From: Mucilaginibacter oryzae
GTDB taxonomy: Bacteria; Bacteroidota; Bacteroidia; Sphingobacteriales; Sphingobacteriaceae
Assembly: GCF_003148845.1 (NCBI RefSeq)
Contig: NZ_QGHA01000001.1
Coordinates: 496,001-560,000, forward strand
Length of the DNA: 64,000 nt
Reading direction: 5' to 3'
The position numbers and the translations under genes were made by a program. Positions 41,541-49,289 of this stretch are shown piece after piece (the stretch's first letter is position 1; every line of letters begins with the position of its first letter). The notes under the pieces were generated by a model. The model saw nothing but the letters and a program-made list of their open reading frames with translations. It had not been told where the DNA came from and did not search any database.

Positions 41541-41814
41541 AGGCTTATCGGTGCATAAACTTACAATAAATAATTACAATTTTCGTCAAATAGTAGCTAT
41601 CAAATTAAATATTTAACTTTTTTTAACTTCTTCTAACAATCATCAATTTTCATGCTATGATGCTCACAATCAGCCATGAAACATCTTTTTTACAAAAAAT
41701 GTAAAAAACACAGTTACAACAAGCGTTTTAAGGGGAAAAAGGCAACAAAAATATATCATTTCTTTAATCCTGACCGGCAACACAAAAAATACCGCCGATC
41801 AAAATCTGGGCAAG

Positions 41815-43059
41815 TTAAAACACTTCGCCCACGTTAATGAACAAACCTTTTGAGCCCTGGCGGCCAAAGCCATAATCAATGGCGATATTTGTTTTTGACA
41901 CTTTGTTTAATTTTATCCTGAGGCCGGGGCCAAAACCGGGCTGAATACTTTGCAAAGCCGTACCGGGTGCCGCCGAAAACGACTGCGCGTTAGCAAACAA
42001 CACACCGCCAAGCAACCCGTTACGGGTTATTTTAAAACGGTATTCGCTTTCAAGGTAAACCATTTGCGCACCCCTGAACCGGCCCTGTATATACCCCCTG
42101 CCCGTTGTAAAGTTAGGATCGTGCCCGGTGGCGGGCAAATCAAGATAGGCAGGCCTGCCATTAATAATTAACCAGTTGTACGACCAGAATGCAAGCACAT
42201 TATCTGAATGTTCGGGGAATCTGAAATACTTACGGATATCAATTATTAGTGAGCGCCATGCCGTTGTGCTGCCTAAAAAAGTGAAGTTGTCACGATACTG
42301 CAGTGAGCTGTAAAAACCGCGCGACGCGTTGATGGGATTATTCCGGCTATCATACAAGGCGCTGAACGTTATACCGGTAGATATGGATTTACTTACAGGG
42401 CCGTATCTTTCATAATCAGACGTTTGCCCGTTTAACTGGCCTTTTTCATACATATTCCACCTGTCATCAAAAATATAGCCCAAGCCCGCAAAAAAATTGC
42501 CTTTTATATTGCGCAATACGGTTTCATGAAACCTGAAAAAACTGTAAACCAGCGGGTTTTCGTTGGCGATATTGGAGTTGCTGCCCAGGCCAAAGCTGCT
42601 TTGCGGATACTTATAAAACCTGAAATCGCCGATAAAATTGTATTTATCATTTTTTGACCAGATATTCGATTGTATAGGGACGATCACCTGCTTATTTTGG
42701 GTGTATGCAGGGTTTATAGTTATGGTAGAGATTCGTGTATCCGGTGCCATCCGGAAAATCACATTGCCGGATATGGTACCGGCAAACCCGGTTTGCAACG
42801 TATAGCCTACCGCCGGTATAATAGATATTACCGGCTTTGAAGTAACAGAATCAACCTTACCCGGCTTTTTGTTTTCATGAAAAACAGAACTTATAACATC
42901 GAATATATCCCGCTCAAAAGTGGTATCGGGATGAGTAACCAATACGGTATCTTTATATTTTGTATGCCCGATGGGTATATAGCGCGTATCCTGGGCTTTT
43001 ACCCCAACAGCAATCAGTAAGCCCGCAAAAATTAAAATACTTATTTTGTTAACAACCAT
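41815..43059 (-). CDS. BamA/TamA-like outer-membrane protein
   Basis: A 414-residue protein with a signal peptide ending AVGVKAQ. Residues from about 75 on form an outer-membrane barrel with motifs typical of the surface-antigen family: LQTGFAGTISGNVIFRMA, YDSRNNPINASRGFYSSLQY, the closing loop RGYIQGRFRGAQMVYLESEY, FRFKITRNGLLGGVLFAN and the last strand GSKGLFINVGEVF. There are no obvious POTRA repeats in the 60-residue N-terminal region, so it is a short member and unlikely to be the essential BamA. Confidence 0.82.
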   Translation of the reverse strand: MVVNKISILIFAGLLIAVGVKAQDTRYIPIGHTKYKDTVLVTHPDTTFERDIFDVISSVFHENKKPGKVDSVTSKPVISIIPAVGYTLQTGFAGTISGNVIFRMAPDTRISTITINPAYTQNKQVIVPIQSNIWSKNDKYNFIGDFRFYKYPQSSFGLGSNSNIANENPLVYSFFRFHETVLRNIKGNFFAGLGYIFDDRWNMYEKGQLNGQTSDYERYGPVSKSISTGITFSALYDSRNNPINASRGFYSSLQYRDNFTFLGSTTAWRSLIIDIRKYFRFPEHSDNVLAFWSYNWLIINGRPAYLDLPATGHDPNFTTGRGYIQGRFRGAQMVYLESEYRFKITRNGLLGGVLFANAQSFSAAPGTALQSIQPGFGPGLRIKLNKVSKTNIAIDYGFGRQGSKGLFINVGEVF

Positions 43060-43141
43060 CTATAATTACTTAAGCGCAGGGATTGATTAAAGGTTTACAC
43101 TGCAAGTATAAAATAATTATTGCTTATTTGTTTTGATGGCG

Positions 43142-43606
43142 CTATTGCGCCTTAAGCCGTTTATCAAAAGTAAACTTGCTTACACTGCTGATGGTTATTT
43201 TATTGTAGTCGGGGTGCAGCGGGTTAAAAAGGTAATTATATTCCAGATCGATAATAGCCGAAGGTACTTTTAAAACCGCCGTTTCCATTTTTCGCAGCCA
43301 GGTATCGCCCAGCATTTGGGTAAGCGGATAATTGATCACCCTTTGCCAGTCTTCGTTCAGTTTCCGGAGCTTATTTATCCTTATTTCAAAAACCGGCAAA
43401 TCATCAGGTATATCAAATATGATAACCGAAAAATCGCCGGTATATAACGAGGTGCCCGGCGTATGTACCAGCTTTTCCAGGCATGAAAGTGCCAGCGAGC
43501 CGCCGGTGTATATCATATACTGCCCCAGCGAGTTCCAGCGGCCATCAATGCCGGGGCCCTTTCTGTCGTAGGCATATTTGGTTTGACTTATCCGGTAAAC
43601 GTTCAA
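43142..43606 (-). CDS. RES-domain toxin (NAD+-degrading)
   Basis: A 154-residue protein with the RES triad: Arg5 in MNVYRIS, Glu44 in SCLEKLVHTPG and Ser116 in LKVPSAIID, and the typical tail NYLFNPLHPDYNKI. RES enzymes split NAD+ by phosphorolysis or hydrolysis and thereby stop growth. The start is TTG at 43604-43606 with no good ATG upstream, which would keep toxin synthesis low. It is the second gene after its antitoxin (49-base gap). Confidence 0.9.
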   Translation of the reverse strand: MNVYRISQTKYAYDRKGPGIDGRWNSLGQYMIYTGGSLALSCLEKLVHTPGTSLYTGDFSVIIFDIPDDLPVFEIRINKLRKLNEDWQRVINYPLTQMLGDTWLRKMETAVLKVPSAIIDLEYNYLFNPLHPDYNKITISSVSKFTFDKRLKAQ

Positions 43607-43655
43607 AAGAAATGGATTAATTTATCAGCGGTTTCCACATCTGTTACTAATTAAC

Positions 43656-44162
43656 CTACGCGAGCACGCCGTAATCAATACGGATAAGCTGGCTTATCAC
43701 AATACTGATGCCCGTAATGGTATCCAGCAAATCATAAGGCACGGCATCAATACCCGGATTATAATGCCTTAACCAGCTTTTAAATTCATCAGGCGAACCG
43801 AAAGTATCGAGGCCTTTATCAAAAAGTTCGAAAAGCTGGATAATATGCTCGCTGAGGCCCTGGTTTAAATCATGAGGGCCTTGTAAATGTTTGCGCAAAG
43901 TGGGCTCTGTAATATGCAGCCATTTGGCCACGTCGCTTTGAGTAGCGCCGGTTATCTTTAATAAATCAGAGATAGCGTTTGAACCGATACCATGCCTTAT
44001 GGCCCCTAATTTTGCCAAAGGCGATTTAAAATAAGTTTCATAAGGCACCAACAGCTCATTAAAAGCCTGCATGGGAGCCTCTGTAAACACATAAGGTTTG
44101 GATGCAGCCTGCCCGCCCCTTTGCTGCACACCTGCATTGCTGTTTTTAACCGTTTTACTCAT
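43656..44162 (-). CDS. Xre/MbcA/ParS-type antitoxin of the RES pair
   Basis: The ATG at 44162 (SKTVKNSNAGVQQ...) is used; the TTG two codons earlier lies inside the operator. The 168-residue protein has a helix-turn-helix (ISDLLKITGATQSDVAKWLH, ITEPTLRKHLQGPHDLNQGL) and the C-terminal DUF2384 toxin-binding region (LFDKGLDTFGSPDEFKSWLR, GIDAVPYDLLDTITGISIVI). It should neutralise RES and repress the operon through the 42-base palindrome immediately upstream. Confidence 0.9.
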   Translation of the reverse strand: MSKTVKNSNAGVQQRGGQAASKPYVFTEAPMQAFNELLVPYETYFKSPLAKLGAIRHGIGSNAISDLLKITGATQSDVAKWLHITEPTLRKHLQGPHDLNQGLSEHIIQLFELFDKGLDTFGSPDEFKSWLRHYNPGIDAVPYDLLDTITGISIVISQLIRIDYGVLA

Positions 44163-44166
44163 ACAC

Positions 44167-44208
44167 AAATGTAAATATTTTCTATTTAAATAGAAAATAT
44201 TTACATTT
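44167..44208 (-). promoter_or_regulatory. Perfect 42-base palindromic operator of the RES-Xre operon
   Basis: The two 21-base halves (44167-44187 and 44188-44208) are exact reverse complements; each half reads AAATGTAAATATTTTCTATT plus one T. The palindrome starts five bases before the antitoxin ATG. It should bind the Xre antitoxin cooperatively. A related half-site with a three-base insertion lies at 44301-44319, in front of the terminase gene. Confidence 0.85.
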
Positions 44209-44316
44209 TGTTTTACAGCCTTCTTGCATACCTTTCATAAGAACAGAACACAATTGGGCTTCCTTATTTAATTTAATTTTTTACCAATAAAATTAGCATA
44301 TGTAAATTATATTTTC

Positions 44317-44324
44317 TATCTTTG
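44317..44324 (+). promoter_or_regulatory. Promoter -7 element before the terminase genes
   Basis: TATCTTTG fits TAnnTTTG, 11 bases before the ATG at 44336. The preceding bases 44301-44319 (TGTAAAT-TAT-ATTTTCTAT) resemble half of the RES-Xre operator, so this promoter may fall under the same regulator. Confidence 0.5.
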
Positions 44325-44335
44325 AGTATTCATTT

Positions 44336-44830
44336 ATGCCAATCGACATTACAAACATAATGACACCAAGCCTTTTATACTGCGATAACGCTGTCCGGGC
44401 CGGGCAGCTTATCGACAACTATTTCACTTACATTGAAGGTGAATATCATATTGAACAAAAACCTGTAAAAGTTACCAAAGATCATGTAGAAACAGTAGAC
44501 CAAAAAGTGTGGGACCGCCCCCCGGAACCTGCAACCATATCAGGCCTTGCGTTTTACCTCGGCTTTAACAGCCGCGACGAACTGGAAGCATACCGACGCG
44601 CGGGCCCTTTTGCAAAAGCTTTAAACCGTGCAGTACTACGTATTGAGGCAAGCTATGAAGCAGCGTTACACCAAAATGCTACCGGGGCCATGTTCGCGCT
44701 AAAAAGCATAGGATGGAATGAAAAGCCACCCGAACCCGTAAACAGCAACGACAATAACAACACCCTTAAAGTGGAGATCATCAATACCGGCCCCCCACCT
44801 GCCGGTAATGAAAAAGATGTTCCGCTATGA
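44336..44830 (+). CDS. Phage terminase small subunit-like protein
   Basis: A 164-residue protein. The central part EPATISGLAFYLGFNSRDEL, then NRAVLRIEASYEAALHQNAT and GAMFALKSIGWNEKP, matches the DNA-packaging small subunits of Bacteroidota phages as I recall them: an N-terminal DNA-binding part and a helix rich in conserved Arg, Glu and Ala. It binds phage DNA for packaging by the large subunit. The next gene, 35 bases downstream, is the large subunit remnant. A start at 44360 is possible. Confidence 0.75.
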   Translation: MPIDITNIMTPSLLYCDNAVRAGQLIDNYFTYIEGEYHIEQKPVKVTKDHVETVDQKVWDRPPEPATISGLAFYLGFNSRDELEAYRRAGPFAKALNRAVLRIEASYEAALHQNATGAMFALKSIGWNEKPPEPVNSNDNNNTLKVEIINTGPPPAGNEKDVPL

Positions 44831-44865
44831 AAGGAATTTTATTCCAGGCGGTTAAAACCTAAACC

Positions 44866-45219
44866 ATGACCAATGAAACAATCATAACCGACGAAATATT
44901 CACCACGCCCGAGGGCTTTAGCTGCTCGGTGCTTTTTAAACAAAACTATCAGTCTACCGCACATATTGTAGTTAACCAGGGTGGCACCAGCAGCGGTAAA
45001 ACCTTTGCTATTGAACAGGTATTGTTTTGCCTTGCAGGCGAAACCGCCAAACAGATCATTACCATTGTTGGGCAGGATATTCCAAACCTTAAGGCCGGTG
45101 CCCTGCGCGACGCGCTAACCATATACCACAGTTCGGAAATATTGCAGGGCAAAATAAAAAGCTATAATAAAACCGACCGTACCTTTGAGTTTGCCAACGG
45201 CAGTGGAACAATGGGATAA
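44866..45219 (+). pseudogene. Phage terminase large subunit, N-terminal fragment
   Basis: The 117-codon frame carries the N-terminal ATPase start of a terminase: SVLFKQNYQSTAHIVVNQGG, then Walker A GGTSSGKTFAIEQVL and VGQDIPNLKAGALRDAL. It breaks off after TFEFANGS, at about one quarter of the normal length (about 430-460 residues), and reads GTMG-stop. The Walker B, coupling and nuclease domains are missing. The break at about 45,200 joins directly to the frame of the capsid-like gene, so it is not a simple truncation. Confidence 0.85.
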
Positions 45220-46153
45220 GCTTGCGCAAAGCTGGGAAGCACAGGCCCTTAAACCCGGCGCCTTTATGGATTATGAAGGCGTTGTGGACCTGTCGGATTT
45301 TATGGTACAGCGTTACTTAACCAAAATACAAATTGCTAACGAGCGTTTGTACTGGTTAGGCAAAAGCGCTACTAAAGAAGCTGCTTTCACTGCCGATTTC
45401 CCGGGTTTATTACCCTCTATAGCTGCTGCATCAGGCGTGTACAAGGTTGGCCTGAGTAAACCGGCCACCTCATTGGCTGCTACGGCTATAGATGCAAACG
45501 GCATTGTAACGGTAGGGGATACCTCGAACTTAGCAGATGGCGATGTGGTTACCATTACGGCGGTTACCGGTACAATCAAGGATACAACTAACGGTACGCC
45601 GGGCGTTGCAATTCAGGGGCAATCCTATTTTATACAGATTGCGGGCGCTACTACTTTTAAACTGGTACGTAATTACAATGAAGTAAACAGCCGCAAACCG
45701 GCCACTTTTACAGGCACCGCTACCGCCGCCACCGTAAATTACATTAACGTAAGCAACGTATTACAGGTATTAGGCAGCGTTTACGCCCAGCTTGATCCGG
45801 CCGACAGGATTCAGGATGATTTTAACCTCCAGATTCCGCTACATGTTGGTTATGCTTACGCACAGGCCCAGGCTAACAAAGCACTTAACGTGATCAACGC
45901 GTTTACCGACATGAAAAAGATGGACTATTTGGGCATACCTCTGCAGGTGATGAATCACTGGCAGGCCAATACTATTTTGGGTGCAAGGTCGTCAAACTTG
46001 TTCCTGGGTGTGGATTTGCTGGGTGATGCTTCCGAGTTATCAACCGTTTACCTGAAACCTTACACCAACGATAATGTGGTGCGCATGAAAGCCCGTATGA
46101 AGGCGGCCGTAAACTTCAAATTCGCTAACGAACTGTTTTACCTGTCAGCCTAA
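45185..46153 (+). CDS. Phage major capsid-like protein, N-terminally truncated
   Basis: A frame of 322 codons without a good start: only a TTG at 45185 within the terminase fragment. It encodes YLTKIQIANERLYWLGKSAT, TADFPGLLPSIAAASGVYKV, an inserted Ig/FCCH-like segment with IVTVGDTSNLADGDVVTITA, and the capsid-like end ALNVINAFTDMKKMDYLGIP, TVYLKPYTNDNVVRMKARMK, NFKFANELFYLSA. The beginning of a capsid protein appears lost in the same deletion that removed the end of the terminase. The HK97-type assignment rests on overall pattern, not on a single motif. Confidence 0.68.
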   Translation: MSLPTAVEQWDKLAQSWEAQALKPGAFMDYEGVVDLSDFMVQRYLTKIQIANERLYWLGKSATKEAAFTADFPGLLPSIAAASGVYKVGLSKPATSLAATAIDANGIVTVGDTSNLADGDVVTITAVTGTIKDTTNGTPGVAIQGQSYFIQIAGATTFKLVRNYNEVNSRKPATFTGTATAATVNYINVSNVLQVLGSVYAQLDPADRIQDDFNLQIPLHVGYAYAQAQANKALNVINAFTDMKKMDYLGIPLQVMNHWQANTILGARSSNLFLGVDLLGDASELSTVYLKPYTNDNVVRMKARMKAAVNFKFANELFYLSA

Positions 46154-46377
46154 ATCAATTAGTGAATTATTGAATTAGTGAATTAGTGATTTCTTAAAAG
46201 CTTGCTAATTCGATAACTCACTAACTCATTAATTATCTAAAATCAATTAGTGAATTATTGAATTAGTGAGTTAGTGATTTTTTAAGCTCTGACTATTCAA
46301 TATCTCAAATTCGCTAATTCAACAACTCTCTAATTCACAATTCATTAATTCAATAACTCTCTAATTCACTAATTAAT
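46153..46377. repeat. AT-rich intergenic repeat array inside the prophage
   Basis: A direct repeat beginning AATCAATTAGTGAATTATTG occurs at 46153 and again at 46241 (88-base period, over 40 bases almost identical). Inverted variants (AATTCACTAATT-like words) fill the rest to 46377. It is of the type seen between host genes in this group, with no coding capacity. It separates the capsid-like gene from the next structural gene. Confidence 0.75.
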
Positions 46378-46385
46378 CAACACGC

Positions 46386-46973
46386 ATGTCAATTTACAAT
46401 AAAATAAACGCGGGCTTTAGCCTGGGGGCTGATGAGCCCGTTACATCGGGCATTGAAGATGTGATTTACATTTTTAACGCCGACGATGTTGTACTTACGT
46501 ACGATACAACCAACCCGCTTATTGTTAAGGGTATAACCGCTGTAAACAACGCCAAAGTTTACAGGTTTGAAGGTACCAACAACAGCTTTAATACCATGTC
46601 GAAACTGGCAAAAACGCAGGTAGGTCCGCGTTATACCGAAGAGATAGATTTTAATATCGCCGGTTTATCGGTAGATATTAAAGGCCAACTGATGGCTATG
46701 GGTTACGGCAGGGTTCGTGCCATTGCGGTTAACAATTACAAAGCAAGCGATTCGGCCATCGAGCTTTTTGGCGCGGTGAACGGATTGATCCTTACAGAAG
46801 CCGAACGCAACGCGGCCGACGAAGCTATGGATGGCGGCTACAAACTAAAGCTAACCAATCCTGATAAGATGAAAGAACCTTATCCCCCACGCGCGGTATC
46901 TATCGCGCCCGGAAGCGGTACTGCAACTTATGCCAGTACAATAGCGGCCTTAGAAGCTTTGGTTGCGGCTTAA
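46386..46973 (+). CDS. Phage structural protein (tail-tube-like, tentative)
   Basis: A 195-residue protein starting MSIYNKINAGFSLGADEPVT. It has a beta-rich middle (VYRFEGTNNSFNTMSKLAKT, EIDFNIAGLSVDIKGQLMAM), a loop with ESxA-like helices, and a repetitive Ala-rich tail ATYASTIAALEALVAA. Position among phage genes and strand-rich composition suggest a tube, coat or decoration protein, but no family motif settles it. Confidence 0.6.
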   Translation: MSIYNKINAGFSLGADEPVTSGIEDVIYIFNADDVVLTYDTTNPLIVKGITAVNNAKVYRFEGTNNSFNTMSKLAKTQVGPRYTEEIDFNIAGLSVDIKGQLMAMGYGRVRAIAVNNYKASDSAIELFGAVNGLILTEAERNAADEAMDGGYKLKLTNPDKMKEPYPPRAVSIAPGSGTATYASTIAALEALVAA

Positions 46974-47058
46974 TTATTCTGTAAAAGCAGGTCATTAGTC
47001 GTTGATATGCAACGGCTAATGACTATTGCAACTCATGATCAACTAAAACAACATTTCA

Positions 47059-47319
47059 ATGGCTGACGACCTGAAAACCAAAAAACACATCCTTAAACCG
47101 GGGCTGCATCAATTCGTGCCCGGCTCGGCGGCTGTTCATTGTAACGAAAATCTGGGCGATGAAGAGGCCGAATGGTATATACAAAGATACCCGCATATCG
47201 CAGCGTTATTTATTTCGAAGGTAATTGAGGATATGACTATTGCATCGCCCGGGGCTGCCAGGCCTGACAGCAGTAACGCGAAAGCCGGAAAAAATTCAAA
47301 AGCAGGAGGATCCAAATGA
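47059..47319 (+). CDS. Small phage-associated protein, 86 aa
   Basis: The product reads MADDLKTKKHILKPGLHQFV, PGSAAVHCNENLGDEEAEWY and IQRYPHIAALFISKVIEDMT, with a disordered Lys/Gly/Ser-rich tail. Its stop overlaps the start of the portal-like gene by four bases, so the two are translationally coupled. It may be a head-assembly or connector accessory. Confidence 0.65.
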   Translation: MADDLKTKKHILKPGLHQFVPGSAAVHCNENLGDEEAEWYIQRYPHIAALFISKVIEDMTIASPGAARPDSSNAKAGKNSKAGGSK

Positions 47320-48599
47320 AAACCTACCTACCGCAAATTGAACGCCGGATATTGGTAAGGCCAAATCAAACTTATGGTATCCTCAATTACGATTTGGATA
47401 ACGCTTATCCGCAGCGTATGCTTGAACTGGTATCCGGCTCGCCAACGGCAAAAGACTGCTGGAATAAACGAACAAAGTTTATTGCCGGTACCGGCCTGGA
47501 AGAAAAAAACCTGGGCAAAACGGTGATCAATCCGCGGGGCTTAACCCTCGGCAAATTATTGAAAGCTTTAGCTACCGATAAAGCTTTGTTCACCGGTTTC
47601 GGTATCCATGTAAACTACGATGCCAACTTTAAGATAGTAGCGGTTACCCACGTGAAGTTTGAAGATATCCGTATGGGTGATACCGACAATCCGGAAACGG
47701 CCGACAAATATGCTTTGTACAGTGATTGGGGCCGAAAAACCTGGAAAAATATCATGCGCAGCAAAATAACTTTTGTTGACAGGTACAATCCCGATCCGGA
47801 AATAATCAAAGCGCAGGTTGCTGATGCCGGTGGCTGGGAGAATTATAAAGGCCAGTTATTTTATTTTAACCCCGAAATTGACGACTACCCCCTGATTGAA
47901 GCCGACTCGGTGTGGGAGGATTTTGAAACTGAAGCCGGTATCAAAATATTTAACAACCGCGAAGTTACTACCGGCTTTTTGCCATCCACCATGCTGTTTA
48001 TGCAGGCACGCCGGGAAGAAGCAGACAATAGCCAGCCGGATGCGGAAGAATTTACCGGCATCAACGTACCATCGCAACTGGAAAAAGATCTCGGCTCGTT
48101 CCAGGGAGTAAAAAGCTCGCAGAAAATTATCGTTATTGAGTATGAAGACGAAAATTCAAAACCTGAATTTAAGGCTTACCCTATCCAGAACAACGATAAA
48201 CTATTTGAAACCACCGAGCGCGCGGTTGAAGCGAGGATCATCAAAGGATTTTCGGTACCCAAAGAGCTGATCAATCCTGAAAAATCATCTGGCCTGAGTA
48301 ACGGCAGCGAGAAAAAACAGGCCATATTAGAATTTAATGATAACACCGCCGCCGACAGGCAGGAGCTTTCAGAAACGCTGGCCGAAATCTTCAGCCATTT
48401 TCATGTAGATATTAATCCGGGCAACAACTGGAATATTATCCCGGTACCAGCCATAGCGGCAGATGACCTGGCAGGCATTAAAGCGGGTAGCAGCATCAAC
48501 GATCTGTTACAATCAACCCTTCCTCAAAAAAATAAAATAGCCGCTTTAATGTACGCTTATGGCTTTAAACAAGCCGAAGCCGAAGCGATGTGCCCCTGA
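47316..48599 (+). CDS. Phage portal-like protein
   Basis: A 427-residue protein with the pattern I recall for portal proteins of Bacteroidota phages: YLPQIERRILVRPNQTYGIL, NYDLDNAYPQRMLELVSGSP and CWNKRTKFIAGTGLEEKNLG. Then comes a domain with IEYEDENSKPEFKAYPIQNN and AVEARIIKGFSVPKELINPE (the helix-rich crown and stem regions in family members). A portal forms the ring through which DNA enters the capsid. It is intact and in frame, and follows capsid-like genes rather than preceding them, an unusual order. Confidence 0.65.
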   Translation: MKTYLPQIERRILVRPNQTYGILNYDLDNAYPQRMLELVSGSPTAKDCWNKRTKFIAGTGLEEKNLGKTVINPRGLTLGKLLKALATDKALFTGFGIHVNYDANFKIVAVTHVKFEDIRMGDTDNPETADKYALYSDWGRKTWKNIMRSKITFVDRYNPDPEIIKAQVADAGGWENYKGQLFYFNPEIDDYPLIEADSVWEDFETEAGIKIFNNREVTTGFLPSTMLFMQARREEADNSQPDAEEFTGINVPSQLEKDLGSFQGVKSSQKIIVIEYEDENSKPEFKAYPIQNNDKLFETTERAVEARIIKGFSVPKELINPEKSSGLSNGSEKKQAILEFNDNTAADRQELSETLAEIFSHFHVDINPGNNWNIIPVPAIAADDLAGIKAGSSINDLLQSTLPQKNKIAALMYAYGFKQAEAEAMCP

Positions 48600-48674
48600 T
48601 ACTGCTAAAAGGGGAAATAAAAATAAATCATAAAAAAATTAAACTTCCCCTTTTTGGGGTTAGGAGGCTATGCT

Positions 48675-49289
48675 ATGACCTATTTAATTAACCAAACCAT
48701 TTTTCAGCAATACGAAGATATCAACGTAAACATAAAGCCCGAACGCCTTAAGGTGTTTATAAAAAAGGCCCAGGAGCTTGATTTAAAACCCTTTTTGGGG
48801 CATGCGCTGTATTATGAGCTGATCAAAAACTGCAACGAAGACGGTACTATAAACAACGAAGCCCCACAGCATTATAAAGATTTGCTTAACGGCAGCGAAT
48901 ATCTTGACAGATATGGCCACATTGTTTTATATGAAGGTATTTTACCAACGTTAGTGTATTTCACCTTCGCGCGTTTTATTGAAAACGACGCTATTCATTA
49001 TACGGCTACCGGGCCGGTAATTAAGCGCCATGACAATGGCGATCCGTTAACTTCGCCCGAGGTGGTAAAACTGGTGCAGCAGCAGCGCAGCATTGCCAAC
49101 GCCTATGCCAATGATATCGAAAAGTTTTTGTGGGATAACCAGGAACACTTCCCGCTTTGGCACTACAATGAAAAAAACAGGAGCGGCAGGCAGGCGGGTC
49201 CGAGGATAAGGGGTGTGGACCGTACTGATTTTAATTACCCGGGAACTATTAACAATTATAATTTACCTATAACCGATTTTTTAAACTAA
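48675..49289 (+). CDS. Phage head-tail connector-like protein (DUF6712-like)
   Basis: The ATG at 48675 starts MTYLINQTIFQQYEDINVNI; the TTG at 48654 adds seven residues. The 204-residue protein includes FIKKAQELDLKPFLGHALYY, VYFTFARFIENDAIHYTATG and VKLVQQQRSIANAYANDIEK. I recall this pattern as DUF6712, found with phage connectors. Upstream is a small A/T hairpin (AAAAGGGGAA...TTCCCCTTTTT, about 48609-48656). Its last base overlaps the next start (TAATG). Confidence 0.65.
   Translation: MTYLINQTIFQQYEDINVNIKPERLKVFIKKAQELDLKPFLGHALYYELIKNCNEDGTINNEAPQHYKDLLNGSEYLDRYGHIVLYEGILPTLVYFTFARFIENDAIHYTATGPVIKRHDNGDPLTSPEVVKLVQQQRSIANAYANDIEKFLWDNQEHFPLWHYNEKNRSGRQAGPRIRGVDRTDFNYPGTINNYNLPITDFLN

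Noticed and set aside
46153..46377. Possible CRISPR array
   Set aside because: Only two full direct units with an 88-base period, inverted variants and no uniform spacers; no cas genes in the window.
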